Part shown: piece by piece, positions 1 to 7,307 of the stretch
Layout: each line of letters begins with the position of its first letter
Numbering within the stretch: position 1 is the first letter of the stretch
Assembly: GCA_014377915.1 (NCBI GenBank)
Contig: JACMOT010000160.1
Span: 1 to 9,446, forward strand
DNA: 9,446 bases
Source of the DNA: Tardiphaga sp.
Lineage (GTDB): Bacteria > Pseudomonadota > Alphaproteobacteria > Rhizobiales > Xanthobacteraceae
Reading direction: 5' to 3'
Program-made: the position numbers and the translations under genes
Notes under the pieces: generated by a model
Database searches by the model: none
The model's input: the letters and a program-made list of their open reading frames with translations, nothing else
What the model was told of the DNA's origin: nothing

Positions 1-1
1 C

Positions 2-1165
2 GAAACCCCCCCCAAGAACACCCTGCTGACGGGCCCCACGGGCGTGGGCAAGACCGAGATCCCCCGACGCCTGCCCAAGTTGGCCCAGGCCCCGTTCCTG
101 AAGGTCGAGGCCACCAAGTTCACCGAGGTCGGCTATGTCGGCCGCGATGTCGAACAGATCATCCGCGACCTCGTCGAGGTCGGCATCGTCCAGTTGCGCG
201 AACGCAAGCGCAAGGACGTGCAGGCCCGCGCCCAGCAACTGGCCGAGGAGCGCGTGGTCGATGCGCTGGTCGGCGCCAATGCCAGCCCGGCGACCAAGGA
301 ATCGTTCCGCAAGAAACTGCGCGCCGGCGAGTTGAACGACAAGGAAATCGAGATCGAGACCCAGGGCTCCGGCGGCTCGCCGATGTTCGAGATTCCCGGC
401 ATGCCCGGCGCGCAGATGGGCGCCATCAATATCGGCGACATCTTTGGCAAGATGGGGCAGCGCACCAAGACGCGCCGGCTCACCGTCGAGGCCTCGCATG
501 AGCTGCTGATCAACGAGGAGGCCGACAAGCTGCTGGACTCCGACCAGCTCACGCAGGAAGCGATCAGCGTGGTCGAGAACAATGGCATCGTGTTCCTCGA
601 CGAGATCGACAAGATCTGTGTCCGCGACGGCCGCAGCGGCGGCGAGGTATCACGCGAGGGCGTGCAGCGCGATCTGCTGCCGCTGATCGAGGGCACCACC
701 GTCTCCACCAAGCACGGCGCGGTGAAGACCGACCACATCCTGTTCATCGCATCGGGCGCGTTTCACATCGCCAAGCCATCGGACCTGCTGCCCGAATTGC
801 AGGGCCGGCTGCCGATCCGCGTCGAACTCAGCGCGCTGTCGCGCGACGACATGCGGCGGATCCTCACCGAGCCCGAGGCATCGCTGATCAAGCAATATGT
901 CGCGCTGCTGGCCACCGAAGGCGTGACGCTGGAATTCTCCGACGACGCGATCGACGCGCTGGCCGATGTCGCGGTGGCGGTGAACTCCTCGGTGGAGAAT
1001 ATTGGCGCGCGGCGGTTGCAGACGGTGATGGAGCGCGTGCTCGATGAGGTCTCGTTCGCCGCCCCCGACAAGAGTGGCGAGACGATCCGGATCGACGCCG
1101 ACTATGTGGAGAAGCATGTCGGCGACCTCGCCAGGAACGCGGATCTGAGCCGGTATATTTTGTAG
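2..1165 (+). CDS. hslU: ATP-dependent protease ATPase subunit HslU, 5' end missing
   Basis: HslU is the AAA+ unfoldase that feeds substrates to the HslV peptidase in the cytoplasm. The reading frame is open from base 2, and the 387 residues present lack roughly the first 45-50 of a protein usually 430-445 long. Visible in order: Walker A GPTGVGKT (fragment residues 11-18), the pore-loop motif GYVG (44-47), a compact inserted I-domain with a Gly/Met-rich stretch, Walker B FLDEID (198-203), the IGARRL sensor region, and the C-terminal tail DLSRYIL, which in HslU docks into HslV. The GTG at 44 is the Val of the P-loop, not a start. The stop is TAG. hslV would be expected off the left edge. The residues around the P-loop carry several substitutions at normally invariant positions, probably sequence error at a contig end. 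The gene faces the smr gene across a palindromic element. Confidence 0.96.
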   Translation, partial: ETPPKNTLLTGPTGVGKTEIPRRLPKLAQAPFLKVEATKFTEVGYVGRDVEQIIRDLVEVGIVQLRERKRKDVQARAQQLAEERVVDALVGANASPATKESFRKKLRAGELNDKEIEIETQGSGGSPMFEIPGMPGAQMGAINIGDIFGKMGQRTKTRRLTVEASHELLINEEADKLLDSDQLTQEAISVVENNGIVFLDEIDKICVRDGRSGGEVSREGVQRDLLPLIEGTTVSTKHGAVKTDHILFIASGAFHIAKPSDLLPELQGRLPIRVELSALSRDDMRRILTEPEASLIKQYVALLATEGVTLEFSDDAIDALADVAVAVNSSVENIGARRLQTVMERVLDEVSFAAPDKSGETIRIDADYVEKHVGDLARNADLSRYIL

Positions 1166-1178
1166 GACGCTTTTTCGT

Positions 1179-1300
1179 GTCCCGGACGCGCTGCGGCGTG
1201 AAACGCTACCGAGCAGATCCGGAATCCCGGTAACTGCGGAAGAAACCGGGGCCCCGGATCTGCGACGCAATACTTCGTATTGCATCGCGTCCGGGGAACG
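1179..1300. repeat. Palindromic intergenic element, copy 1 (hslU/smr convergent gap)
   Basis: This element fills most of the 145-bp gap between two convergent genes. Outer arms are CCCGGACGCG (1181-1190) and CGCGTCCGGG (1286-1295). Nested inside are GCAGATCCGG (1213-1222) and CCGGATCTGC (1254-1263), plus a small hairpin GCAATAC-TTC-GTATTGC (1267-1283). All three pairs are perfect complements. The left end (1179-1198) matches 19 of 20 bases of the copy at 6570-6589. It looks like a REP-type dispersed palindrome. It could act as a bidirectional terminator for the two genes, though no long T-run follows the stem. Confidence 0.75.
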
Positions 1301-1310
1301 GACATCGCCG

Positions 1311-1910
1311 CTACCGCGCCCGTCTGATCCGCACATACAGCGCGCCGCCGCCGCCATGGCCGATACTTGCTTCCTCATATCCGACCACCAGCGAGCGGAA
1401 TTCCGGCAGGCCGAGCCATTCCGGCACCAAGCGACGCAGCACGCCGCGTTCGGATTCCGGGCCGACGGTGCGGCCCTTGCCGGTGATCACCAGCACGAAG
1501 GTGCAGCCGTCCTGATGCGCGTGGTGCAAAAATGCTTCCAGCGCGCGGTGGGCGCGGATCTGCGTCATGCCATGCAGATCGAGCCGGGCGTCGATTTCCT
1601 TCTTGCCGCGCGACAATTGTGAGCGTTCGCGTCGGCCGAGCGGCGCCAAAGGCGGCGGGGCAGGGCGCGGCAGCACCGCACTAATTTTGGCGGGACGCGC
1701 CACCGGTTCGGGCTTCGCGGGTTTAGCAAGGACGGCCGGTGCTTCGGGCGGCAGCAGAACCGGCGCCTTGGCCACACGGATCTTCTTGCGCAGCGGCCGG
1801 GTCTGTCTCGCCACGCTGTCCCACAGCTCGCGCTCCTCCTCGCTCAGCCCGCGCTTGCGGCGCGGCACGACGGGGTCAAGCAGTTGCGGTGGACGACGCG
1901 ATCCCTTCAT
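1311..1910 (-). CDS. Smr-domain (MutS2 C-terminal-like) protein
   Basis: This 199-residue protein has a small MutS-related (Smr) domain at its C-terminus. The family is linked to nucleic-acid nicking or RNA cleavage, but the role of the short stand-alone bacterial forms is poorly defined. Visible: a basic N-terminal part (1-50), a Pro/Ala-rich linker (about 50-95), then the Smr core with LDLHGM (DLHG at 111-114), ITGKG (TGKG at 143-146) and HGGGGA (185-190), which are the three family signature motifs. It ends in a basic RIRRAR tail. Its ATG overlaps the stop of mltA by four bases (ATGA, 1907-1910), so it is probably translationally coupled and last in the tim44-mltA-smr unit. No signal peptide is seen, so it is likely cytoplasmic. 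Confidence 0.9.
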   Translation of the reverse strand: MKGSRRPPQLLDPVVPRRKRGLSEEERELWDSVARQTRPLRKKIRVAKAPVLLPPEAPAVLAKPAKPEPVARPAKISAVLPRPAPPPLAPLGRRERSQLSRGKKEIDARLDLHGMTQIRAHRALEAFLHHAHQDGCTFVLVITGKGRTVGPESERGVLRRLVPEWLGLPEFRSLVVGYEEASIGHGGGGALYVRIRRAR

Positions 1911-3481
1911 TGCCAGAAAAAGCGAAACGAGGGTTGCGGAGGCGCGCGGCGATGAACGCGGCGGCGCTCGCGGCGATGCGGTTTCGCCTCGGGCCTGGCG
2001 CTGGCCTTGATCGCCGGCCGCGCTTCCGGCAATGGCACGGCCTGGGCGGCGACGGCCGCGGCCACCGGTGCCGTAACGGCTACGGCCGGCGGGGTCGCGG
2101 GGGTAACGACGGTGGCGGTCGGCTCCGCGGGTTTGGCGACGTCCTTCCGGTCTTTGAGCTGTTCCTTCGCGGGCGAGGCTTGCGGAAACAATCTGGCGAT
2201 CCGCTCCGACGGCCGTGCATTCGGCAACGGCAGGGCGCGGCCCTTCTCGACCGGATCGAGGCTCTTCGGCACCAGCATGACGAAGCGCGCGGCTTGCTTG
2301 ATGCGGCCCGACACCCGGCCGGCATCGGCGCCGGCGCCGAAATAGATGTCGGCGCGGGCAGGCCCGACGATCGCCGAGCCGGTGTCCTGCGCCACCATCA
2401 GGCGGCGGAACGGCGTCTTCGAGATCTCGGTCTCGATCGGCAGCTCGCCTTCGATGAAGAACGGCGTGCCATAGACATGCAGCGCCTTGTCGACGGCGAT
2501 CGAGCGGCCCGGCGTCAACGGCACGCCCTGCGCGCCGACCGCTTCATCGGTGGCGGAAAGCTGCACTTCGCGGAAGAACACATAAGAGCGATTGGTGCGC
2601 CGCAGCTCGTTGGCGCCGTCGGGATTTTCTTCCATCCACTGCCGGATCCGCTGCATCGACATCTGCTCGCGCGGGATGATGTTGCGCTCGATCAGCGCGC
2701 GGCCGACCGGCGTGTAGCGAAAGCCGTTATGCGAATCATAATTGATCCGCACCATGCCGCCATCCTCGAGGTGGATCCGGGCGGAACCCTGGATCTGGGT
2801 GAACAGCAGATCGGTCTGGTTCTTCAGCCACGCGATCTCGAGGCCGCGGCCGGCGACGGCGCCATCCTCGATCTCGCCGCGATCATAATAGGGCACCAGT
2901 TTGCGGCGGCCGATCTTGCGGAACACGTCGCCGCCATTCGGCAGGCTGGGCGAGGCCTGCGACTGGCCGCGTACGAACAGATTGGACGGACGGCGATAGA
3001 CCGGCACGGTGTAGACATCGGTTCTGGTGCGCGAGCCGTCGATGATCGGTTCGTAATAGCCGGTGACAAAACCTTCCGGCTCGCCGATCCGCGAGATTCG
3101 CAGCGGCAGGAATTGCGCCTCGAAGAATTGTCGCGCGCCGGCGCCGTCAGGCAATTGCTGCTCGCGGGCGACGCGACAGGGATCGCGCAGCGAGGTGCCC
3201 AGCGCCTTGGCGTCGGTCGGCGGCTTGCGCTGCGCGGCAATCGGCTTGCAACTGACGCGAAAGGCGTTGAAGGCCTGCAGATGGTCGTCCTCGGCCCAGC
3301 CGGAAATATCGGTCCAGGCGACCGGCTCATATTGCCCGCCAGCGACTTCGAACGGAAAATTACCGCTGTGATGCGGCGTACGCGCCCAGAGCGGCGCCGG
3401 CAGCGCCACCGCGGCAGCGATCACGCAGGCCGCCGCCCATCGGCCGAGACCGGCTGCGTTACTGAACGCTGCCGGTGCCAA
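1907..3481 (-). CDS. mltA: Membrane-bound lytic murein transglycosylase A (MltA family)
   Basis: MltA cleaves the glycan strands of peptidoglycan to give 1,6-anhydromuramoyl products in the periplasm. From the proposed TTG start the protein has 524 residues. A hydrophobic stretch ending PAPLWA (about 15-33) looks like a signal peptide. The MltA domain contains FVTGYYEP (TGYYEP at 140-145) and QGSARIHLEDG. The C-terminal 3D domain has DTGSAIVGPARADIYFG (366-382), where Asp378 aligns by motif with the catalytic Asp. A Pro/Ala-rich and then strongly basic tail of about 120 residues follows, which is absent from the E. coli enzyme. No lipobox is seen at the cleavage point, unlike E. coli MltA. 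The start is uncertain: the frame stays open to ATGs at 3535 and 3574 inside tim44. The TTG at 3481 is chosen because GGAAG lies just upstream and it gives a compact signal peptide. Overlap with tim44 is 23 bases. Confidence 0.9.
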   Translation of the reverse strand: MAPAAFSNAAGLGRWAAACVIAAAVALPAPLWARTPHHSGNFPFEVAGGQYEPVAWTDISGWAEDDHLQAFNAFRVSCKPIAAQRKPPTDAKALGTSLRDPCRVAREQQLPDGAGARQFFEAQFLPLRISRIGEPEGFVTGYYEPIIDGSRTRTDVYTVPVYRRPSNLFVRGQSQASPSLPNGGDVFRKIGRRKLVPYYDRGEIEDGAVAGRGLEIAWLKNQTDLLFTQIQGSARIHLEDGGMVRINYDSHNGFRYTPVGRALIERNIIPREQMSMQRIRQWMEENPDGANELRRTNRSYVFFREVQLSATDEAVGAQGVPLTPGRSIAVDKALHVYGTPFFIEGELPIETEISKTPFRRLMVAQDTGSAIVGPARADIYFGAGADAGRVSGRIKQAARFVMLVPKSLDPVEKGRALPLPNARPSERIARLFPQASPAKEQLKDRKDVAKPAEPTATVVTPATPPAVAVTAPVAAAVAAQAVPLPEARPAIKASARPEAKPHRRERRRVHRRAPPQPSFRFFWQ

Positions 3482-4154
3482 CCAGCTTCCAGTTCGGATC
3501 GCGCGAGGTGATGTCGCGGGCGAATGTCCAGACATCGGTAATATCGCTGACCTTTTCGGCATTTCCATCGACAATGGTGCCCGCCTTGTCGCGGGTCACC
3601 GAAATCATCTGCGAAACGAAGCGAACCGTGAGCTGCGCCGCGCGATCACGCACCTCGGCGCCGGTCAGTTCGGCCTTGTCGATCGAGACGAAGCGGGTTT
3701 CGGTCTTCTGCTCGTTCTTCTCGCGATCCTTGATTACCGCGTCGAAGCTGTCGAACACTTCCGAGGACAACAGATCCTTCAGCGCGCGGCGATCGCCATT
3801 GGCGAAGGCCAGCACGATCATTTCGTAGGCGCCCTTGGCGCCGGTCAGGAAGTGGCGCGGATCGAACGAGGAATCCTGGGCGACGATGGCATCGAGCCCG
3901 ATGGCGAGCGGCGAGCCCGGTTCGGTCAGACCCTTCCAGCGCTCGGCGGGTGCGACGTCGGCGGTCGGTGCCAGCGGGGCCTGATCGACGGCTCCGCCCG
4001 GCATCGGCACGACATTGCCGTCGGCCGGCATGGCATCGCGCGCCGCCCGTTCAAAGGGCGGGCGCTCATCGCCGGTGCGCTGGCCGAGGACATTGCGCAG
4101 CCGCAGGAAGATGAAGACCGCCAGCGCCAGGAAGATAATGGTATAAATATCCAC
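3459..4154 (-). CDS. Tim44/TimA-like inner membrane protein
   Basis: A 231-residue protein with one N-terminal membrane segment (about 4-18, IYTIIFLALAVFIFL), followed by the basic RLRNVLGQRTGDERPP motif, a Pro/Ala-rich linker (40-75) and a Tim44-like domain (about 84-230). Alphaproteobacterial members are related to the mitochondrial import motor adaptor Tim44. The Caulobacter homologue TimA is inner-membrane associated, but its bacterial function is unsettled. The start is GTG, which gives the typical MDIYTIIFL N-terminus. No strong ribosome binding site is seen, only GAAAG about a dozen bases upstream. It is the first gene of the leftward unit with mltA and smr, and is divergent from secB, which fits a theme of envelope and protein traffic. 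The stop is TAA. Confidence 0.88.
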   Translation of the reverse strand: MDIYTIIFLALAVFIFLRLRNVLGQRTGDERPPFERAARDAMPADGNVVPMPGGAVDQAPLAPTADVAPAERWKGLTEPGSPLAIGLDAIVAQDSSFDPRHFLTGAKGAYEMIVLAFANGDRRALKDLLSSEVFDSFDAVIKDREKNEQKTETRFVSIDKAELTGAEVRDRAAQLTVRFVSQMISVTRDKAGTIVDGNAEKVSDITDVWTFARDITSRDPNWKLVGTGSVQ

Positions 4155-4175
4155 GTCGCATCGCTTTCTGATCGG

Positions 4176-4194
4176 CGCCGGGCAGCGCCCGGCG
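4176..4194 (-). repeat. GC hairpin in the tim44 leader
   Basis: CGCCGGGC (4176-4183) and GCCCGGCG (4187-4194) are perfect complements with a 3-base loop. The stem ends about 20 bases upstream of the tim44 GTG start. As RNA it would form a stable stem close to the ribosome binding site. Whether it regulates translation is inference. Confidence 0.5.
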
Positions 4195-4398
4195 GAAGTA
4201 ATGTCCCGCCCGAAAGCGGTCCAGATATGGCAGGGTCACCTCAACCAATGACCTGCCTCATGTAGGCACGAAATCTGACCGGGCCAATGGCAGGAGAGGG
4301 CGGCGGCTGCGGCAAAGCGGCCACGTCGCACGGCACTCACCACCATCGATCCGGATAAATTCTACCGTGTTTTAACGCGAAGGGGAAACTCAGGCCAC

Positions 4399-4443
4399 GC
4401 CGGCAAAATCCGCGTGCTTCGTCGTTTACCGCGCTTTGCCGGC
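4399..4443. repeat. 9-bp inverted repeat upstream of secB
   Basis: GCCGGCAAA (4399-4407) and TTTGCCGGC (4435-4443) are perfect complements separated by 27 bases, about 190 bases upstream of the secB start. This could be a protein binding site or a weak stem. No assignment is possible from sequence alone. Confidence 0.45.
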
Positions 4444-4630
4444 AATTGCGACCGGCTTCTGTGCCGCGGCCCCGGCGCGGGCGGTACTTTTGAGAGTTTG
4501 CAGGCAGGGCCATCCTTGTCGAACCGCGCGGGGCTATGATAGCCACTCGCCGCAACCCTGCGGATTTTCGCCGGTGGCGCGACACCCGCGCCGAGCCGAT
4601 CGTCTCGCTTCAGCCTCCAGGAGAACTTCG

Positions 4631-5113
4631 ATGACCAACGGCAACGGTACCCCTCCCGAGGCGGCACCCGCTCCCCAGCTCAACGTGCTGGCGCAGTACA
4701 CCAAGGACCTGTCGTTCGAGAACCCGAACGCCCCGGCCTCGCTGGCGCCGCAGGCGCAGCAGCCCAACATCAACATCCAGATCAACGTCACCGCCAATAA
4801 TGTTTCGGACAGCGAATTCGAGGTTGTGCTGGCCATCGAGGGCAAGGCCGACGCGGCCGGCTCGGTGATGTTCTCGTTCGAGCTCGCTTACGCCGGCGTG
4901 TTCCGCATCGTCAATGTGCCACCGGAAAACCTGCACCCGTTGATCATGATCGAATGCCCGCGGCTGCTGTTCCCGTTCGCCCGCGAGATCATCGCCACCT
5001 CGGTGCGCGACGGCGGCTTCCCGCCTTTGATGCTCGACCCGGTGGATTTCGTTGGTCTGTACCGGTCGAACATGGAAAAGCAGGCGCAGGCTGAAGCCGG
5101 CAAGGCGAACTGA
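4631..5113 (+). CDS. secB: Protein-export chaperone SecB
   Basis: SecB is a homotetrameric cytoplasmic chaperone that holds preproteins unfolded and hands them to SecA for export. The 160-residue product matches the family length (about 155-165). Family features visible are [13 protein letters not shown] (23-35), the beta-strand segment [13 protein letters not shown], the conserved [12 protein letters not shown] (107-118) and [17 protein letters not shown] (128-144). The start at 4631 is chosen because AGGAG (4619-4623) lies 7 bases upstream and the family N-terminus begins here; the frame continues upstream without stops but without similarity. It is a single rightward gene, convergent with dnaQ and separated from it by a palindromic element. 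The secB-dnaQ neighbourhood is conserved in alphaproteobacteria. Confidence 0.97.
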   Translation: MTNGNGTPPEAAPAPQLNVLAQYTKDLSFENPNAPASLAPQAQQPNINIQINVTANNVSDSEFEVVLAIEGKADAAGSVMFSFELAYAGVFRIVNVPPENLHPLIMIECPRLLFPFAREIIATSVRDGGFPPLMLDPVDFVGLYRSNMEKQAQAEAGKAN

Positions 5114-5122
5114 ATTAAACTT

Positions 5123-5231
5123 GTCGTTCCGGGATGCGGCAGACGGCGAAGCCGGATGCTGCAGACCCGGAACCTCGATGTGTTCAGAGCTCGACATTTC
5201 GAGATTCCGGGTTCGCTCGCGGCCCGGAATG
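5123..5231. repeat. Palindromic intergenic element, copy 2 (secB/dnaQ convergent gap)
   Basis: The gap between secB and dnaQ holds a diverged palindrome. Outer arms are CGTTCCGGG (5125-5133) and CCCGGAATG (5223-5231), with one G-T type mismatch. Inner arms are ACCCGGAACCTCGA (5165-5178) and TCGAGATTCCGGGT (5199-5212), with one mismatch in 14. A short GGC-GAA-GCC hairpin lies at 5145-5153. The layout resembles copies 1 and 3 (CCGG-rich outer and inner arms), but the primary sequence is less similar, so family membership is less certain. It may end transcription from both sides. Confidence 0.6.
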
Positions 5232-5236
5232 ATCCC

Positions 5237-5929
5237 TCAGTTCAAAAACTCATTCCAGATCGGCTTGTCGCCCAAAGTGGCGACAAAGGCGCGGGGATCG
5301 ACGCGACCCGCCTCGGTCACCCGGGGCAATAGCGGCACGGGGCGCTGGCGACGCGGCGCGTCGTTGATGCCGCCGGTCTGCTGCGCCGGGGCTTCCTCCG
5401 CCAGGATCAGTTGCGACTGCCGGGCGCCAATCAGGTCGATATAGACCTCGGCCAGCAATTCCGAATCCAGCAAGGCGCCATGTTTGGTGCGACGCGAATT
5501 GTCGATCGAATAGCGCGAGCACAGATCGTCGAGCCGGTTCGACACGCCGGGATGTTTGCGCCGCGCCAGCATCAACGTATCGACCAGCCGCTCGCGCGGG
5601 ATCGGCGGGCGCTTGAGGCGGTCGAGCTCGGCATTGATGAAGCCGATGTCGAACGAGGCGTTGTGAATCACCAGCGGCGAATCACCGATGAATTCGAGGA
5701 AGGCATCGACCACCTCGTGGAACAGCGGCTTGGTCGACAGAAACTCGGCCGACAGGCCGTGGACATTGAAGGCTTCCAGCGGCATGTCGCGCTGCGGATT
5801 GATATGGCAGTGATAGGCCTGCCCGGTCGGCATGCGGTTGAAAATCTCGACGCAGCCGATCTCGACCAGACGATCGCCGCGCAGCGGATCGAGGCCGGTG
5901 GTTTCGGTATCGAGAACGATTTCGCGCAT
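5237..5929 (-). CDS. dnaQ: DNA polymerase III epsilon subunit (3'-5' proofreading exonuclease)
   Basis: DnaQ removes misincorporated nucleotides as part of the replicative polymerase core. The 230-residue product has the DEDDh exonuclease motifs: DTETTGLDP with Asp7 and Glu9 (Exo I), HNASFDIGFINAEL with Asp94 (Exo II), and KHGALLDSELLAEVY with His150 and Asp155 (Exo III). Directly after the exonuclease domain comes QSQLIL (171-176), which sits where E. coli epsilon carries its beta-clamp binding motif. A Pro/Arg-rich linker and a C-terminal segment ending PIWNEFLN follow, probably for binding the alpha subunit. The ATG at 5929 is chosen because MREIVLDTETTG is the normal family start. The frame extends 48 codons upstream into coaE, without family similarity. 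The ribosome binding site is weak. Only 22 bases separate it from coaE, so it is probably cotranscribed. Confidence 0.96.
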   Translation of the reverse strand: MREIVLDTETTGLDPLRGDRLVEIGCVEIFNRMPTGQAYHCHINPQRDMPLEAFNVHGLSAEFLSTKPLFHEVVDAFLEFIGDSPLVIHNASFDIGFINAELDRLKRPPIPRERLVDTLMLARRKHPGVSNRLDDLCSRYSIDNSRRTKHGALLDSELLAEVYIDLIGARQSQLILAEEAPAQQTGGINDAPRRQRPVPLLPRVTEAGRVDPRAFVATLGDKPIWNEFLN

Positions 5930-5951
5930 ATTGGTGAGCCGGGGGTCAGAA

Positions 5952-6551
5952 TCAGGGTCGCCGTCGCGGCATCCTAGCAGCCTCTGCCAGGATTTCACCG
6001 ATCCGCGTGCGCACCGGATCCAGCCCATGCGATGTATCCACCACGAAATCGGCCCGCTTGCGCTTTTCCGCATCCGGCAACTGCCGCGCCAGAATGGCGT
6101 CGAGCTTTTCCGGCGTCATGTTGTCCCGTGCCAGGATGCGCTGGCGCTGCTGCTCCGGATCGGTCGTCACCACGACGACGGCGTCGACGCGCTTCTCGCC
6201 ACCGGTCTCATAGAGCAGCGGCACGTCCACCACCGCCACCGGCGCGCCCGAGCGTTCAGCCTCGTCGAGAAAGTTCTTGTGATATTTGCCGAGCAGCGGA
6301 TGCACGATCTGCTCCAGCCGTTTCATCGCGGCGGGATCGTGCAGCACTTGCGCCGAGAGTTTTTCGCGGTCCACCTTGCCCTCGGCCGTCGTACCGGGAA
6401 AGGCCGCCTCGATCAGCGGCGCGGCCTCGCCGGCATAGATCAGATGCACGGTCGCGTCGGCGTCGTAGACCGGCACGCCAGCCTCCGCGAACAGTTTCGC
6501 GGTGGTCGATTTGCCCATCCCGATCGAGCCGGTCAGTCCGAGTACCCGCAT
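5952..6551 (-). CDS. coaE: Dephospho-CoA kinase
   Basis: CoaE phosphorylates the 3'-OH of the ribose in dephospho-CoA, the last step of coenzyme A synthesis in the cytoplasm. The 199-residue product matches the family length. Visible: the P-loop GSIGMGKST (8-16), the DAD motif after strand two (30-32), IVHPLL (82-87), the [11 protein letters not shown] segment (108-118) characteristic of CoaE, and a lid region with RILARDNM. The start ATG gives the standard [12 protein letters not shown]-terminus. It lies upstream of dnaQ in the same direction. The 147-bp gap to maf on its 5' side is mostly a palindromic repeat, so it may be partly uncoupled from maf. Confidence 0.96.
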   Translation of the reverse strand: MRVLGLTGSIGMGKSTTAKLFAEAGVPVYDADATVHLIYAGEAAPLIEAAFPGTTAEGKVDREKLSAQVLHDPAAMKRLEQIVHPLLGKYHKNFLDEAERSGAPVAVVDVPLLYETGGEKRVDAVVVVTTDPEQQRQRILARDNMTPEKLDAILARQLPDAEKRKRADFVVDTSHGLDPVRTRIGEILAEAARMPRRRP

Positions 6552-6566
6552 TGCTATCCTCGTTTA

Positions 6567-6693
6567 CTTGTCCCGGACGCGATGCGGCGCGAAGTGCCGC
6601 TTCGCAGAGCCGGGACCGCCATGAACGCCGGCGTTTGGTACGGTCCCGGCCCTGCGCAGCGGCATAAGAATGCCGCAGCGCGTCCGGGACAAG
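6567..6693. repeat. Palindromic intergenic element, copy 3 (maf/coaE gap)
   Basis: This is the best preserved copy. The outer arms CTTGTCCCGGACGCG (6567-6581) and CGCGTCCGGGACAAG (6679-6693) are a perfect 15-bp inverted repeat. Nested inside are GCCGGGACCG (6609-6618) with CGGTCCCGGC (6641-6650), also perfect, and a small hairpin GCGGCAT-AAGA-ATGCCGC (6659-6676). Its left end shares 19 of 20 bases with copy 1. Unlike copies 1 and 2, it lies between two genes on the same strand, where it could attenuate or process the message between maf and coaE. Confidence 0.8.
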
Positions 6694-6698
6694 AAAGC

Positions 6699-7307
6699 CT
6701 AGATCGTCACCATCTCGTCGCCGCGCAGGAATTTCAGCAGCGGCAACAGCGGCAGGCCGAGAATGGTGAAATGATCGCCCTCGATCAGTTCGAACAGATT
6801 CACGCGAAGGCCTTCGAGCTGATAGGCGCCGACACTGCTCGTCACCGCTTCGCCGGCCGCGTCGAGATAGGCGTCGATCGCGGCATCGTCCAGCTTGCGC
6901 ATCGTCATATGCGCGACCGAGACATGGGAAAACAAGGTGGCGCCGTCGCAGGCGACAGCGATCGCCGAATGCAGCACATGGGTCTGACCGGCGAGCGCCC
7001 TGAGCTGGTCGGCGGCCTCGGTGCGGCCGGCGGGTTTGCTGAACAGCCTGGTGCCCAAAGCCAGCGTCTGATCGGCGCCAACGACATAGCGACCGGGATG
7101 GCGCAGCGACACGAAAGCGGCCTTCTGCTCCGCCAGCAAGGCCGCGATGTCGCCGGCCGCTGACAGTCCGGAATTTTTCTGCAGCGCGCGCTCGTCGATA
7201 TCCGCCGGGATCGCCTCGAACGAAATGCCGGCATTCGTCAGCAGCATTTTGCGCGCCGCGCTCTGCGACGCCAGGATCAGCGGCGTCTCGCCGCGCCAGA
7301 TCGTCAT
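6699..7307 (-). CDS. maf: Maf-family nucleotide pyrophosphatase
   Basis: Maf proteins hydrolyse non-canonical or modified nucleoside triphosphates to the monophosphate, a house-cleaning role. The 202-residue product carries [12 protein letters not shown] (ASQSAAR at 13-19), GADQTLAL with the probable catalytic Asp79, [10 protein letters not shown] (GAYQLEG at 160-166) and [11 protein letters not shown] (177-187), all in family order. GADQ rather than GADT points towards the YceF-like branch, which in E. coli prefers 7-methyl-GTP. Substrate choice from this alone is tentative. The start ATG overlaps the PPSR stop by four bases (ATGA, 7304-7307), so the two are probably translationally coupled. 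It ends just beyond the palindromic element upstream of coaE. Confidence 0.92.
   Translation of the reverse strand: MTIWRGETPLILASQSAARKMLLTNAGISFEAIPADIDERALQKNSGLSAAGDIAALLAEQKAAFVSLRHPGRYVVGADQTLALGTRLFSKPAGRTEAADQLRALAGQTHVLHSAIAVACDGATLFSHVSVAHMTMRKLDDAAIDAYLDAAGEAVTSSVGAYQLEGLRVNLFELIEGDHFTILGLPLLPLLKFLRGDEMVTI

Larger units (their letters stand above)
4155..4630. other. Divergent tim44/secB intergenic region
   Basis: This 476-bp gap must hold the promoters of the tim44-mltA-smr unit (leftward) and secB (rightward). No convincing gene is seen; short open frames on both strands lack family features. It holds the hairpins at 4176-4194 and 4399-4443 listed separately and an imperfect stem, GGCAGGGTCA (4229-4238) against TGACCTGCC (4249-4257), with one bulged base. 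A TATGAT (4535-4540) and a CTTGTC (4515-4520) lie upstream of secB, but their spacing (14 bases) is too short for a standard sigma-70 promoter, so no promoter is assigned. Confidence 0.6.

Noticed and set aside
44..46. GTG as a start for hslU
   Set aside because: It encodes Val in the P-loop GPTGVGKT, and the frame is open to the window edge.
650..1378. 242-codon minus-strand frame opposite the hslU 3' half
   Set aside because: It is antisense to a conserved AAA+ coding region and has no recognisable domain.
1739..3511. 590-codon open frame on the + strand opposite mltA
   Set aside because: It is antisense to a clear MltA gene, is low-complexity and Arg/Gly/Ala-rich, and matches no family; such frames are common in GC-rich DNA.
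4515..4540. secB promoter from CTTGTC and TATGAT
   Set aside because: The hexamers are too close together (14 bases) for a normal sigma-70 promoter.
4436..4630. N-terminal extension of secB
   Set aside because: The 65 extra residues do not resemble SecB, and a good AGGAG sits before the ATG at 4631.
5930..6073. N-terminal extension of dnaQ into coaE
   Set aside because: The 48 extra residues have no DnaQ similarity, and the family start MREIVLDTETTG is at 5929.
5832..7163. 443-codon open frame on the + strand opposite coaE and maf
   Set aside because: It is antisense to two well-supported genes and crosses the palindromic element, with His/Arg/Gln-rich shadow composition.
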